Origin: Epiperipatus broadwayi
Lineage: Eukaryota > Onychophora > Udeonychophora > Euonychophora > Peripatidae
NCBI GenBank assembly: GCA_028023455.1
Contig: JAQFVV010012394.1
Location: forward strand, 25,185,053-25,249,052
Direction: 5' to 3'
Length of the DNA: 64,000 bases
Below the pieces are notes generated by a model. It was not told the origin of the DNA, did not search any database, and worked only from the letters and a program-made list of their open reading frames with translations. A program made the position numbers and the translations under genes. This document shows, piece after piece, positions 1-13,065 of the stretch (within the stretch, counting starts at the first letter, position 1; each line of letters starts with the position of its first letter).

Positions 1-229
1 AAAAAAAACCCCACTTTTAGAGTAAATAATTAAAAAAACAGATCGCTTTTTACAAAGTCATACTTTAAAAATACATCGATTCATGAAATGGTGAAATAGA
101 ATGTAAAATTATTACGTTTGACCGTATATTTAAATAGTTATGACTTCATAAATTTTTCACCCCTGTACATTATAGGCCCTGAATGTTTTAAGTACTATGT
201 TCATAAACGTTAGCAATGAGGCATTTAGA

Positions 230-640
230 GGTTGCTGTTTTTACCGTGTGTAACGTGGAGAAACAGCGCCGCGTAGTGGGCTAGAATCTTGGTAGTTTCT
301 GATAGCAGACGACACATAAGCTAGATGTGTTTACGGCAATCAGCGCCACCTAGGTTCTTGGTAGCAGACGATGCAAGCTGCCAGCTAGCTTGTGGAAGGT
401 TTCTGTGCATACGCATGGCGAACAGCGCCACCTAGCGGCAGAAATAAGCGGCGTCTGCTTTTGAGGTTCTTGGTAGCAGACGATGTAAGCTGCCAGCTAG
501 CTTGTGGAAGGTTTCTGTGCGTATGCATGGTGAACAGCGCCACCTAGCAGTAGAAATAAGCGTCGTCTGCTTTTGAGGCCCCTACCCTGTATAATCTGTG
601 TGAAAACACAGAAACAGCGCCTCTAGCGGCCACATAGCAG
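230..640. repeat. Tandem repeat (about 112 bp) with five CAGCGCC(A)CCTAG motifs
   Basis: Two clear units, about 353-464 and 465-576, share GGTTCTTGGTAGCAGACGAT and GCCAGCTAGCTTGTGGAAGG. Diverged partial units flank them. The motif CAGCGCCACCTAGCGG or a close variant starts at 264, 341, 423, 535 and 615. This stretch is clearly GC-richer than its surroundings. It lies in the INTS3 intron after the last exon visible here. Confidence 0.85.
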
Positions 641-660
641 GTCGGTTTAAAGTACCCTAT

Positions 661-1694
661 TGGTATACCCTATTAAGCAGAATTTCTAATTTCAGAATAA
701 TCAAATTTAATCAAAAGATCAGATTTACAAAGATTTACCAATGCACCTTGATTAGACCATTCACGAAATGTTTCATGCTATGCTATATCTTACATTATAA
801 ACTTGAGTCAAATAAATAATATAAAGCAACTCCTTTCACACACAACTAAATCTTATTAAAAATAAAAGATTTTGAAATGTATCAGTTTTTTTTTTTTTAC
901 TAGTAATTATTTGATTTCGAAAGTAACTCTCCCATTAGTTTCTTTCATAAACTTTTCATAATTAATGCTTAAAACTTAAAAAGAAAAATTAAAAACAATA
1001 AAAGTAGTAATAATTATAAATGCTTTCATGATTTTTGAGTGACCCTGCTAGTAATACATTAAATAAACAAATTGTTTTACTAAAGCTAGGAAGAAAAATA
1101 AAAATACAGTAATAAATATCAATTAATATAACATATTAAAAAAAAAAAAAAACAACTTCCAATGATCTTACATCATTAACAAAATTATCAATACTTTTTA
1201 CTATAAAAAGCAACTTGAAATGCATTGTAGGGGCATATTTTTTTCTATGTCTTCAGAAAATGTCACTTTTATTGATGTTAGATTAATATAATAATGCATA
1301 TATGTTTAAAAGAGTTCAAAGTTTATGCATGTGACAAAAATTAGTGTAAGTAAAAATTAAATATATTTAATCTTTAAAATAAATTCAAGTTATATATCAA
1401 ATATGTTGAAATTTAATTATTTCATGTTTAAGTCATAATTGTCTATGGTTACTTTGCTAATTACATTAATGCTAAGCTTGTTTGAACTGTAATGTTTGAA
1501 ATAATAGCACAATTTTTTATTTCAAACAATCTCTTTTACCATCACTTGTTTATAAACACATAAAAAAAATCTGACACTTTTTTATCAATTAGTTCTATTG
1601 TTAATATATCTTTAAAAAATTAAAAAAAAAATCCATTTAAAGAATAAAAACAAATTTTCACTATTTTGTAATTGTGATTCCTAGATTAACTTAC
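661..1694. other. INTS3 intron, AT-rich, nothing recognised
   Basis: AT-rich sequence with A and T runs. I see no exon, tRNA-like sequence or repeat family. Confidence 0.6.
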
Positions 1695-1775
1695 CGAGTG
1701 GTATATCATCTTCATCATCACTGAACTGAGCCTCAGATACTTTATCATTAGTATGATTTGTCACTTCAGCTTCAG
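1695..1775 (-). CDS. INTS3: INTS3 exon 11 of window (acidic FSDDEDD linker)
   Basis: The 81-nt exon is bounded by TTTAG and GTAAGT. With the carried G it reads AEAEVTNHTNDKVSEAQFSD, then DEDDIPL. In INTS3 a low-complexity acidic linker (AAFSDDEED) follows the NPKLDKELRAM domain, so position and composition agree. It ends one base into a codon. The C-terminal half of the gene lies beyond position 1. Confidence 0.88.
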
Positions 1776-2999
1776 CTAAATAAATTAAAAATACAATAAC
1801 TACATATATATAAATTCCAACTATTTCAGACTTAAAAAATTGTTTAATTTAAATAAAATAAAATGATATTTGTACAAGACTGAAAGATTTGAATATAATC
1901 CTATTATTTTTCAAAAAAATATCTCTTGTACATCAACCTTCTACAAGTCTTTTTCCAAAATTGCTCCAACATTTAACTACTCATAACTATCCCCTTTCTT
2001 TAATCAGTGCTATGGAAACTGTCGATTGTAATCCATTGAGGAAATGTATAAATAACTGGAAAAAATTTATTGTAATAATAATAAAATTCAAACATAATTC
2101 TTTTAAGTAAAAAGAAATAGAAAATATATAAATCAAAATTATAACATTAAAAAGTGCAATTGAATGTTTCTAAGACTATCCTGTGCAGAAATGGTTTAAT
2201 CTGAATGAATTACACTATCTGAAATTTCATACTGTAAAATCGGGTTTATTTGGGTCAGAATATACTAAATTCATGTGTTCTATGGAAATATCTATTGTTT
2301 AATGATGTGTGCACAATGTCTAGTTTTGAAACATCAAACCTCATATTTGAGAATATAGTTTTCCAAACATATTGCTACTATATGCTTTTAACTACAATTT
2401 AATATATATGTTTCTTTCTAACAGATTTGTTATCATGTATTATTATACTTATTTCGATTTGATATTTAAATTTCTTGTAATCCCATGAACAAAAAAAAAA
2501 TAGCTGATTGACATTTTAACTGATGAATCTTTGTGAATTCAATTTAAATCACTTAAATTCTAGTTATCATTTGGAAATGAGCATTAAAAATTACAGGGAA
2601 TGGCAATATTAACATAATTTGCTTCAACATGTATATGTAAAAGCCGTAAAATGAAATATCAATCACGTTTAAATTCTGAAAACAATTTACAGCCCACAAT
2701 ATTCAATATTATAACGTAAGTAAAAGTAATTATAAAATCGACCAAAATATATCCATATTGCAGTAAAATTTGTTATGTTTTTTAATCTACCTTCAGTACA
2801 ACAAATTTACTAATGTGCAATTTATGTCAGTTTTTTATAAAATTATCCATATTAAATATGAATTAAAACCATAGAATTATAAAATTATTACTAACATTAT
2901 ATTTGCTAATACAATTTTAAAAAAATATTGATCACAGAATTTCTGCATAAGAAAGAGAATTGCAAATATAAATAAATTGCATATTACTGATTTTTTTCT
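1776..2999. other. INTS3 intron, nothing recognised
   Basis: AT-rich intron. The short open frame at 1889-2110 (plus) has no recognisable motif and I take it as chance. Confidence 0.55.
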
Positions 3000-4500
3000 T
3001 CTTTCTTTCTCTCATTCTTCACACAATCTCTTTAAAAATATAAGCTCAATCCAATTTAACTTCTATATTATATAATTTTCCCAAAATAAATTCCATTATT
3101 TACTTTTTAAAAAGCTTTAATATGGCAAATAATTTATTCTTAATATTTTTTTACATTTTTTTTCCAAATCCATAATCTCAACAACTTCAAACTTTTCCAC
3201 ATCTACTTTTCAAAGAAAACCTTCTGCTTTAAATTTGATTTTCATCTTAAATTTTTTATTTGGTCATACAAATACTGCTGATATGTCATAGACAAAATGG
3301 TTGCAATAAATCTTCCTACTCTCAATACTAATAATTCCAATTTTAATGAAATCACAATCATTAAGTAGTTCAATGAAATAAATTTTAAACAAATAGAAAA
3401 TTCTTAAACATAAATTATTTCTATATTTATCTAGTATATAGAAAAACTATTTAATCTTAGAAATATTATTTTAATTTATATTCAGATTTTTTTTTACATC
3501 CTCTTTTTTCAAATCTACACCATTCTGATTTAAAATATTCAACAAAAAAAGTTAATCTGTCTAACAAATACTTTTCCAAGATCAATAAAACAAATACTAA
3601 CTTTTCTTTTGTCTTCTAAATATCTCTATATCTTAGTTTTCATCACTTCTCTATTTATTGCACCTATATCCTTTCTAAAACCAAGTTGCTGTTCCGGTAT
3701 AAATGTCTTTAACATTTTCTATCATATCTTTAGCTATATATCAGACTAAATTTATAGTTCTAAATTTCATCACAATTTATTGTTAAAAGTCTTTTTTTTA
3801 AAGAAATCATAATAGCTGAAAGAAAATCTAATGATCCTTCTTCTCATGAATCATAAATTCTATTATAAATTTTAATTAATTCTGTTATTTCCTAACAGCA
3901 AGATTTTCAGTAATTCAAATTGAATTTCATCAATTCCTTGATCTTCATCTGACTTCATCTATAGTTTTTACACCTTATTTATTTTGTACAAATCATTTAA
4001 TCCTTATTTAGTCCACTTTCTTCTATTAAGAAATGAGAACTTATTATTTCTATAAATACAAATCATATATACTCTTATCTTTTCTTTCTATCATATTATC
4101 TCTGCTAATAATTTATCATTTCCTCCTTCATTTCTTTTCCCATTCTTCTATTTTATTATAAATTAAATCAAATTTACTATTCTATTTCTAATCCCACTTG
4201 TCTAACCTTATCACACCTCAATCCCCTATTAAGCTTTTCATGTCTACTTTAATCCAATACAATATTTATATTTTTTTCATTCTTCAACATTAATAATTAA
4301 CTAGTTATTAACCCAAGGCTTTTTTGATCTTTTAATTTTTACATACACTATTGTTTATGTTACATTTTTCTTTAAATATTATTTCGCCTTCATTTTTTTA
4401 ACTTTCCCTACTTTCTTATCCAATAAATTTATAATTTTTCCTTATGTTTTTGTTTGAATAATATATATTTTTCTTTTTCTGTGGTTTTAGAATTTCAAAG
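3000..4500 (-). pseudogene. Decayed LINE, reverse transcriptase part
   Basis: On the minus strand, scattered LINE signatures survive in shifting frames. One is a KRSKKPWV-like stretch near 4310 (the usual linker before the RT). Another is F-I-P-E-Q-Q-L-G-F-R-K near 3690, resembling the LINE block EQxGFRKG. A third is C-F-I-D-L-G-K-V-F near 3610, resembling F-I-D-x-E-K-A-F-D. There are many stops and no catalytic box was found. Clade not assigned. Confidence 0.6.
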
Positions 4501-4739
4501 ATCTTAGCTTCAATTGTGCCATTACAAAAATGTAATTAAAATCTTCCAGTTTCAGGATAAGCTCACATATTCTTAATATTTTTTACAAAACTATTCTAAA
4601 AGATTTAAATAATCTATTTCATAAATCATAATATTTAAAGAAAATAATATATAAATGCTCTCTAAATATTTTCCACAATTGATTCAAGTGACATTTGATT
4701 TTTAAAAAATCAACCAATCTCTGCTGAATAAAATTGTCT

Positions 4740-5250
4740 ATCGTAACTCAAGCTAAACAGAAATTGTGTTACTATGTTTGGTGAAGTTTCAAATAATTTG
4801 CAGATTTCTGAAAACTATATGTCCTGGAAAAACAGTTGTTTTTTTATCATCAAATATCACCGCTTGAAGATTCATGAAAAGTTTCTATAGAGGACTAAGT
4901 TAAAATTAATTTTAATAATAATATTATATATTTATATGATGTTTAATTATTGTTTAAATAATAAGCTTGATTAAAAGCTTTTCTTTATCTGTTAACATTA
5001 AACCAATATAAAGAAGACTTTAGTTAAATTATCACTAAATTTACATTTGAACTTCAGAAATTGCAACTGGTTAAAAAAAAATTGCATTATTATGTTTAGT
5101 GAGATCTCATCTGTGACAGAAACATATGTCCAGTAGTGAATGTTTTACTTTTTAGAAAATTTTTATAGAGGGGGGTAAATTAAAATTAATGTTAGTAATA
5201 TTATTATGTGATATTTAATTAATTATTTACATTAGTATAATGAAATTTAC
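4740..5250. repeat. Degenerate direct repeat, period about 310 bp
   Basis: Two diverged units share TACTATGTTTGGTGA versus TATTATGTTTAGTGA, an ATATGTCC core and TAGAGG followed by TTAAAATTAATnTTA. The units begin near 4745 and 5055. Function unknown. Confidence 0.5.
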
Positions 5251-5689
5251 AATTTCAAATCATTTTTTTTTTAAATATCAAACTTTTAAAATAGTCCATT
5301 ACATTATTAATTATAGAATTTATTTAAATAGTAATGAAATAAATATGATTAATGTTGTTTTTCACATTATCTGCATCAAATATATGACAAATCACTGATT
5401 GATTGACAACATAAAATGAAAAAGATAAAAATATTTTTAGAAAATTTACAAAATAAAATGTGATATTAATGGGTGCTACTTTATGTGTGACTTTAGAAAA
5501 TAGCTTTCTGATAAGAATAAGAAAACTTGAAGTCATTCATCATAAATATCAACATCAGATGTTGATTATAAAGATTTATTTAAAAATCACTTAACTATGA
5601 TTTCAAATAGATGATAAAAAAAAAAAAGTTTCAGATATCATCAAAAATGAAAATATAGAAAATCCATAGTGCTGTTTTTTTTTATATAA

Positions 5690-5975
5690 ATTATAAAAAA
5701 TAATAAAAATATATTAGAAAATAACAGTTATAATAGAAAATATACATTAAAGGCCTTTTTCACATGTGATTTTATGTCCTTATCAAATGTTAAATATCTA
5801 TTTTAAACGTTAAAGCATTATTGTGTATTATTAATATATTAATACTTAATTCAGATGTTTAACATTTGATAAGGACATAAAATCTTATGTCAAAAAAAAA
5901 GCTTTTAATATAAAATTATTAATATATATATTCTATGATAACTGTTACATATGATATTTTTATCATTTTTCATGT
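5690..5975. mobile_element. Palindromic MITE-like element
   Basis: The arms at about 5690-5800 and 5848-5975 are inverted copies. They share TTATGTCCTTATCAAATGTT and an outer AACAGTTAT segment, with an AT-rich loop between. There is no coding capacity. Exact ends and target duplication were not resolved. Confidence 0.6.
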
Positions 5976-7385
5976 TCAGATAATAGATCATTTTAAGAGT
6001 ATATTGTTTTCTCTTTTTATCTATGATAGAAGAAATTATTAATCAAAAATCACCTTCAAATTCCTCTTTTATTGACATATCCACTTTTTTTTCTTTGTTT
6101 CTTTCTGTTAAACCAGATAAAAAGGATTACCTATGATATTAACCTACATATATATAATCTCAATTACAAGAGACATGCATTCACTAATTAATAAATCTAC
6201 TATAACATTACATTTCCGCACTAAGCAATTTATAACTAAGTCATTTACAATTATATTTAAAACAGTAAACTGGCTTTTATTAGTATCATTTGAATACAGA
6301 TGATGTTTTTAAATGTGATAGTTAGACATATGATTGAAATATATATCTTTCCATCTGTGATTTCAATTAACAATCTTGTAATGGATGACTTTTTACATTA
6401 AAACATTGTCTTGCTTCCTTAAAAGTATCTGGAAATTCTTTAATCAAATGCTGAAAGATATGAAATAATTGTTAATCTTTTTCAATTTTGAGCCTTTTGT
6501 AATGAAAAAAAACAAACCTTTCCTCGATCCATATTAAATATTTTTCAGGCAGAAGGCATTTAAAATAATAATACTGAGCCAAATTAGCTATTTAGTTTCT
6601 GGATTTATATATTTTATTATTGTAGATATTAAAAATTGAGTCAGCATAACATTAGAAAATGCTAACACTTAAAAATCATTCCACTTTACTGATTATTCTC
6701 TGAATCATGTCATCATCAAACATTATTAATTTTAGTTTAGAAGAATGTAATACAACTTTTATTATTAAGAGACATTGTTCACAAATTTGTTTTGCAACAT
6801 CATTATACAGCATATTGATTTCTATATGTTTTTTAGCTTCAAAACTAGGGCAATGTTTTTATACAATTTGTAAATATTTCTTTTAAAATATTTGCAAATT
6901 TTGTTTTTAATATAAACACAATTCAACTGTAAAGTAAAAGAGCTCTATGTCAGATAATTTTGCTGTTGGATTAGACACAAATATAGCAAAAGTAAATGTC
7001 ATCTTGCACTAAAAATATTTTATTAGAATTTGTGAAACTGCTTTAAGAACTTTCTTGATAGTCACTAAGTACTAAAAATACAATGTTTTGATTTAAATCG
7101 CATTCAGACATTAAATTTTGTGATAGTTTTTCAGATTAGAGTTTGCCCTTTGGCAACGTAGAAAGTTCCAGACTGGAATGCTAGCTTAACCAAAGGCTGC
7201 TGTTTGTTCATTTCCTTCTAAAGATTTTTAGCCACAAAATTCAGCATTAATGTAAATTTTTTTTTACTTTTAGGCTGTTTTGAACATTTTTTCCTAGAAA
7301 TGTCTTTACTTCATGAGATGCTCAGATTACATATAACTAGAAATAATTATTTCCATATTAAGCTATATAAACTAAAGCAACTATT
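5976..7385. other. INTS3 intron, nothing recognised
   Basis: AT-rich intron without visible exon or repeat family. Confidence 0.5.
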
Positions 7386-7387
7386 GT

Positions 7388-7515
7388 GTGCAGTTTAGCA
7401 CAATGGTAAAATATAAGACTATGGAATGTGGGATCTTAGAAATGATCCCAGTGTTGGCACTTAAACTTTTTATGAACTCTTGAGCAATAGAGTCATTTTA
7501 ATATTTATATTACTA
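7388..7515 (+). mobile_element. tRNA-derived SINE copy 1
   Basis: A tRNA-like head (TTTAGCACAATGG as an A-box-like element, AATGATCCCAG as a B-box-like element) is followed by TTGGCACTT and the shared body TATGAACTCTTGAGCAATAG. The same body recurs near 54140 and, inverted, near 35980 and 51230. The acceptor stem does not close, so this is not a functional tRNA. Confidence 0.6.
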
Positions 7516-7922
7516 AAATAATTGACTTTATTTACAGTAATTCAAATTGTATTTAGAAATCTCATATAGTTAAGATCAGGTTTTAATTGATGATAAATAG
7601 CATGCAATCATATTTTTATCACAGGTAAAATGTTATTAATCCAAATATCTTTTATTCAAAAATTTCTAAACCAAACATAATTAGTTAATCACACATTTAC
7701 ATAATTAAAAGGAAAAAAAATAGTATGCAGAAAATATTTATATAAAAACAAAACTGTAGATAATAAAATTAATATTTATTTACATTTTAAGCATAGGTTA
7801 GGTTTACAATAAAAGGGTTAAAGGTATATTTTAATAAAACATAAAAAAATTCTTAAAAAAATCCTGAAAACAGAGATTTCGGAATAATACTATTAGAAAA
7901 ATTATTACATGTAAATAATTAC

Positions 7923-8017
7923 CTTCAAGAATATTACAAAATTCGCTGAAATTCTCTCTTATCATAGCTCGTAACTCCTTATCCAATTTAGGATTATTAA
8001 ACAAAGGATCTAAAGAT
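7923..8017 (-). CDS. INTS3: INTS3 exon 10 of window (NPKLDKELRAM region)
   Basis: The 95-nt exon has acceptor TTTTAG and donor GTAATT. Its first base completes the Pro codon. It then reads SLDPLFNNPKLDKELRAMIR, then ENFSEFCNILE. The NPKLDKELRAM run is an INTS3 signature. It ends one base into the next codon. Confidence 0.97.
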
Positions 8018-8763
8018 CTAAAACAATATCCATAACGCATTAATATAACAAAAATAATTAATTTTATATAAATCACAGCTAATTTTGATTTTAGTTTCTG
8101 TAAATTTTCTATTTATTATTCAAACAATCTTTATTTTTTTCCTATCACCTTTTAAATAAACATTTAAATAGTGGAAGAAAACAAGATATAACATTTTTAT
8201 ACTTTTACAATCAAGCTAATTTTTCTAAATATTTTATAAAAAACAAATATTCAATTTTTCCTAAGAACACACATCAAATTTGTAGGCAAGTATGTTTAAG
8301 CAAATAAAATATTACAAATTTTGAAACAATCTAAAAAAAAAAAGAAATCATCTTTTCTCTTTATTTCTCATTTATATCCACAACAAACTCAGAAACCACA
8401 GCAAAGTTATTTACAATTCACCTTTTAAATGAAACAGATTAAATATTTATTTACATGAATGCACATTAGCAAATATGAAAAGTATTCACACACAAATTAT
8501 TTAAACATTTAGAAAGAAAGGCTGCTTTCCTAAAGAGGAAAATTTTTAAATCCTTTATAATCATTAATAATTTGTAAAATTTTATAAAATTTAATATCTA
8601 GATAAGGGTATAAAATATAATATACAATCAATTTTATAATTGTAAAAATATAATTTACATGCAAATCATTCTTATATTAATTTTATGGCTTGCTGAGAAG
8701 CTAAGTTGATATATTTTGTATGAAGTTGTTTTATAATATTTTGTAGATAAGTTAAAGGAGACA
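8018..8763. other. INTS3 intron, nothing recognised
   Basis: AT-rich intron between two certain exons, with no additional feature seen. Confidence 0.5.
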
Positions 8764-8950
8764 AATATTCCTAGTGGTATAATGGCTAATGCATATATCA
8801 ACCGTGAACATGAATTGAAATTCAAATATGGGTAAGAATTAAAAACTTTTTTAAAATAGTTGAAGATTTCTCAAGAAAGCTTAGCAATTTGCCACATAGC
8901 TGCAGTCATTCAACATAACTAATAATGGCCAGTAAATAGACATTTAGTTA
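8764..8950 (+). mobile_element. tRNA-like SINE remnant, second type
   Basis: TCCTAGTGGTATAATGGCTA resembles the 5' half of tRNA-Asp/Glu-type sequences with an A box. GAAATTCAAATATGGG follows as a decayed B box. The tail differs from the other SINE family here. Single copy in the window. Confidence 0.4.
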
Positions 8951-9411
8951 TTCATAGGCAGCAAATAAAAATTTTAAATTAATCAAATGAGTATCAATGC
9001 ATTGATCATTAAATAAAAGATGATTACAGTATGATACAAACTTCATTGCTGATATAATAAATGTCATACATGTAAGAGCTTTGGGACTAGGTATACTTTT
9101 ATAAGAAACAACAACAACAAAATTTCATTTTTCAATGCATGCATTACCATTGATAATAAAAATAATCAAATAAAGCAATTATATAAGAATTTTAAGTCGT
9201 AATGCTAGAATTATGCCAAAGTTTATTATCTAGAGGCAAAATGCTAAAAATCAATAAGAAAATATGTAACAATTTTAGATGTAAAAAACATGACAGGGAA
9301 AAAAACCTAAAAAGAAACAAAAAGTAAATAAATTTTAAATTATATTACCCCACATAACATATATATATACATCACATGATCACCATTTCTTATGCTTGCT
9401 CTTAACTGTTA

Positions 9412-9758
9412 TTCAAACAGGCAAAACTCTCTATACGTATTGCCACTCATTGCAAGCCAGAGTAATCAACGGACGCCAGAAGGCTTGTGTATAAAATCTC
9501 CATCTACTGCCTAATCATCTAATATCCCCAGACTAGTTTCTGGCTTGTGGGCTTCATCAGTGTATAGCCTTGGATCTAGGTGCAGTGCTCTCAGATCCAA
9601 GGCTCCTCACTAAAGAAGGCCACAAGCCAGAAACTAGTCTGGAGATATTGGATGAGTAGGTAATAGATAGGGATTTTATGCACAAGTCTTCTGGCATTCA
9701 CTGATTACTCTGGCTTGCAATGAGTGGCAATACGTATAGAGAGTTTTGCCTGTTTGAA
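9412..9758. mobile_element. Foldback element copy 1 (near-complete palindrome)
   Basis: Arms 9412-9577 and 9593-9758 are inverted copies of about 166 bp around a 15-nt loop at 9578-9592 (AGGTGCAGTGCTCTC), centred on 9585 with no net length difference. The outer ends read TTCAAACAGGCAAAACTCTC and its complement. CAGACTAGTTTCTGGCTTGT lies inside each arm. A flank beginning ATCACATGATCACC (about 9371) is shared with the copy near 52727. There is no coding capacity. It lies in the INTS3 intron between exons 9 and 10. Confidence 0.85.
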
Positions 9759-9933
9759 CATACATATAGACTTTGGTATAAAAAGTTTTTCAGAATATAC
9801 CAGTGGTTAGATATATGTGTGTGTATGTGGGAGGGGGTACATATATACATGAATGTGGGTAATAAACATATTTTAATAATCTATAAAAAAAGAAAATGTT
9901 TCTGAAATAGATTTGTTTATAAAAAATACATAC

Positions 9934-10025
9934 GGCAAAACTCTTTTTTCTAAGATATGGCGAAGAGATGTGAAGACCCCCAAGCGAATTTGTGCTGCTA
10001 AAGGGACGCAAAAATTTGGCATTAT
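9934..10025 (-). CDS. INTS3: INTS3 exon 9 of window (LGVFTSLRHILEKRVL region)
   Basis: The 92-nt exon has acceptor AAAG after a T-rich tract and donor GTATGT. It reads IMPNFCVPLAAQIRLGVFTS, then LRHILEKRVL, and ends two bases into a Pro codon. It corresponds to the INTS3 block PNFYPPLEGHVRQGVFSSLNHIVEKRVL. The foldback element at 9412-9758 ends 175 bp downstream in the next intron. Confidence 0.95.
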
Positions 10026-10349
10026 CTTTAAAAAAAAAAAAACTCTAAACATTAAATCGAAGTGAAAATAACAATTAATAAAAAATAAAAAATATTAATA
10101 AATAATAACTAGGAATTGTAGAAATGCAATTTATGAAACTATGACAATAAAATACTTAGCTTAGAAACAAAAATTAGTTCGGTTAAGCAGATTTAATAAA
10201 TAAAATTAGAATTAATAGATACTAAATAGTATAAATAATATGATTAACAGAAATATTTATACAAAATAATATTTCAAATGCAGTTAAGGTTTCTAAGTCA
10301 TTCTACTTTGTTGAAAACCATTGGCTGGAGGAAGACATTTGTGTGATAC

Positions 10350-12290
10350 AATGAATCTGAGAGCTATGCCAACAAGAGCTAAACATCCTAGAAGGATTAT
10401 CCAAAGTGAACAAGTTGGAGGGAATCATAATCAATTATTCATTATATCACTACAGGTCAGAGAAATTTAATTAAAATTCATTGTTTCAGATTTATAAAGC
10501 AGCAAAATGAGTCAGCAACCACTATTTGTTAGACTATATATTTTACCCATGAATATATAAAAAAACCAAGAATGACACAGAATTCCAAAAAGGATTTATC
10601 CAACATAAGAGAAAGTTTAGCAACAAACTGTTGAATAACAAAAGTATTAAATAACTGACCAGACAAGAGACTGAAGGAAGAAATAGAAAAAAAAATTAGA
10701 ACATCTAAATATCAAAATAAGATGCATATCAATTTCTAAAATGAAAAAATTCAACACAGATTACAACTTGGATGTTAAAGGATATTATGGGGGGGGGGGG
10801 GGATATATACCAAAAATAGATTTATTCAAAGATGAAATATGAGAGAATTTACAGAAATTAAATAATGAATTAAAAATATATATATATGAGAATAAAAAAG
10901 ATGAAATACTGGTATATGAAATATACAAAGTTGGAGTAAGATCAATAGCTACCTGGAAAGTGATGAAGGAATGGAGAAGAGGTATATCATGGGATGAAAA
11001 TGACTGAACGAATAAAGAAATTATTACAAAGAACTTTTAAATGAAAAAATAGAAAATAAGATGGATAATGAAATACAGAAATTAGAGAATGGGAAATTAT
11101 AGATTGGAGAAGAGGAAATATTAAAAAGAAAATAATACAAAAATAGAAGAGTTCCTAGACTAAGAGGGTTTAACTTGGAGCTGTAAAATTGAAAATATTT
11201 GTTAAATTAATCATCAGATTAATAAATACTATTTTATAGAGGAAAAATAAACTACAGGAAATACTTTTATGATATATGTCATCAATCTTTACAAAAAGAG
11301 AAAGAAGTAAATATGTAAACTATAGAAGAATACGTGTTATCAAAAATTTTATGAAGATATTGGAAAGAATTGTAAAAAAATAGATTGAATCTTAAAAACA
11401 ATGTAGTTTGACAATGAGGTAAATTATGCATAGATTGTGCAATTACTATGACTGTTAATAAAGAAAACTGAAGCTAAACAAAAGCTTATGATGGCGTTTT
11501 TTGGAAGTTTGGAAAACACCGATAATAGCAATGACTAATTATTTATTGATTAATGTAATTATGAAAAGATATCAAGTGAAAGTAAAATCGATTGTCAGCA
11601 AAATTTATATTGATATTGCTTTGAAGGAATGGACAAAGAAATGTGGAAAATAAGTATAAGATTATATAATAATACATATTTGATTTATTATTTTCAGATG
11701 ATCAGATAATTATAGCATACAATATGAAGGATATATTACGAAAAACTTATGAACAAATATACCAAATTTAATTTAAATATTAATTTTGGAAAGAGGATTA
11801 CTTGGCAATAGAAAATAATGATGCGTTGATTACTCATGGAAATGAAACATGGAAGGTTCAAATCTGTGGATCAATCATTAAAAAAATACACCATCAAAAA
11901 GAAACCTATAGAAAAATAAGTAAAACAAAACAGGAAACAAGAATACTCAACTTAGTTTATGGTGGAGATGATGATAATACAAAAAAAAACCCATAAACAG
12001 ATACTGTTGGCAATAGAAAAGATTAGTGGAAATCAGCAAAAAAATCAACTGGCGAAAAGGACAAATCAAAAGATCAGAGAAATGGTTGAAGTTGAGATTA
12101 AAATGTTTGGAAATACCAGGAATGATGGCTCATTGGGAAATAAAAGGGAGGAATAAAACAATAGAGATAAGTCTTAATGAACAATATGAGAAAGAATAAT
12201 TTATCAGAGAAAAATATTAAGAACAGGAAGATATGGAGAAAGAATATATAGAAGACTTTTAGAATATTCTCAGTGAGAAAGTCATTTAAA
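10350..12290 (+). pseudogene. Decayed LINE with FSDDQ reverse transcriptase box
   Basis: Broken frames show LINE-type sequence. Near 11690 the stretch L-L-F-S-D-D-Q-I-I-I-A resembles the catalytic box LLFADDQ. K-A-Y-D-G-V-F-W near 11480 resembles the preceding K-A-Y-D/F-D block. Two small open frames at 11802-12156 belong to the post-RT part. A 14-G run sits at 10789-10802. There are many stops and the element cannot be functional. Confidence 0.6.
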
Positions 12291-13065
12291 AAATAAAAAT
12301 TAATAAATATTATATTAACTTTAATAAGAAATGAAATACATTAAACTTGAATTACAAAAGACAGCCTGCTTAATATCAAAACATAAAAATGCTGCATCAT
12401 ACAGTAGTAAGATTTATCTTTACACAAGATTTACATATGTATTGAGAAGAAAGTAAATATTAGATGCTTACATTGTGATAGAATAATTTTAGATAAAGAA
12501 CTGCATCTACCAATCCTAGTGGTTTTCACTCATTTAATAAGCTTAAAGTTTCAACAAGTAAAGATTTTGAACCCAAACTACCAAAAGCAATTTAAAATTA
12601 GTTCATAAAACTATACACTTTGGCAAACTTTAGTTATAAGTTAAAGGCAAATAGCATGATCTTTGGTAAAAAGATGGTATATACATACGAAGTATTGAAT
12701 AGTTGTTTTCTTTCTTTGATTAATGAATACATTAGACTATTTAGTCACCATATTTCATACTTCTATCAAGGATAAAGTCAAACTATACTTTATTAGAGAT
12801 TAATAAAGTATTTAATTTCCTGAACTAATTCCAGATCATGTGTAATTGAACAAATAGGTAGTCCAAGTTCAAATCCCTAGGATAGTGAAAAGTGTCATTA
12901 ATTAAGTTAAAATACTAAGGGGGAAGTTCTGCATTTATCAGGTTCTCTGTCTATGATGAACATGTAAACAGAAGCAAATTTTGGAAGCATGTAAGCACTG
13001 CTTATATTGCCCACCATAAGCCTGTTCTCTATACAATCAAATTAAAAATATTAATGCATACTAAC
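12291..13065. other. INTS3 intron, nothing firmly recognised
   Basis: AT-rich. GTTCAAATCCCTAG at about 12868 looks like a B box, but no A box or tail was convincing. Confidence 0.4.

Noticed and set aside
230-640. CRISPR array (regular repeats)
   Set aside because: The unit is 112 bp with diverged flanking units and no spacer pattern, and the context is eukaryotic.
7388-7470. Functional tRNA gene
   Set aside because: A- and B-box-like elements are present but the acceptor stem and cloverleaf do not close; the same sequence recurs as a SINE.
11802-12156. Two overlapping small frames as a host gene
   Set aside because: They fall in the post-RT part of a decayed LINE and show only low-complexity Lys/Asn-rich sequence.
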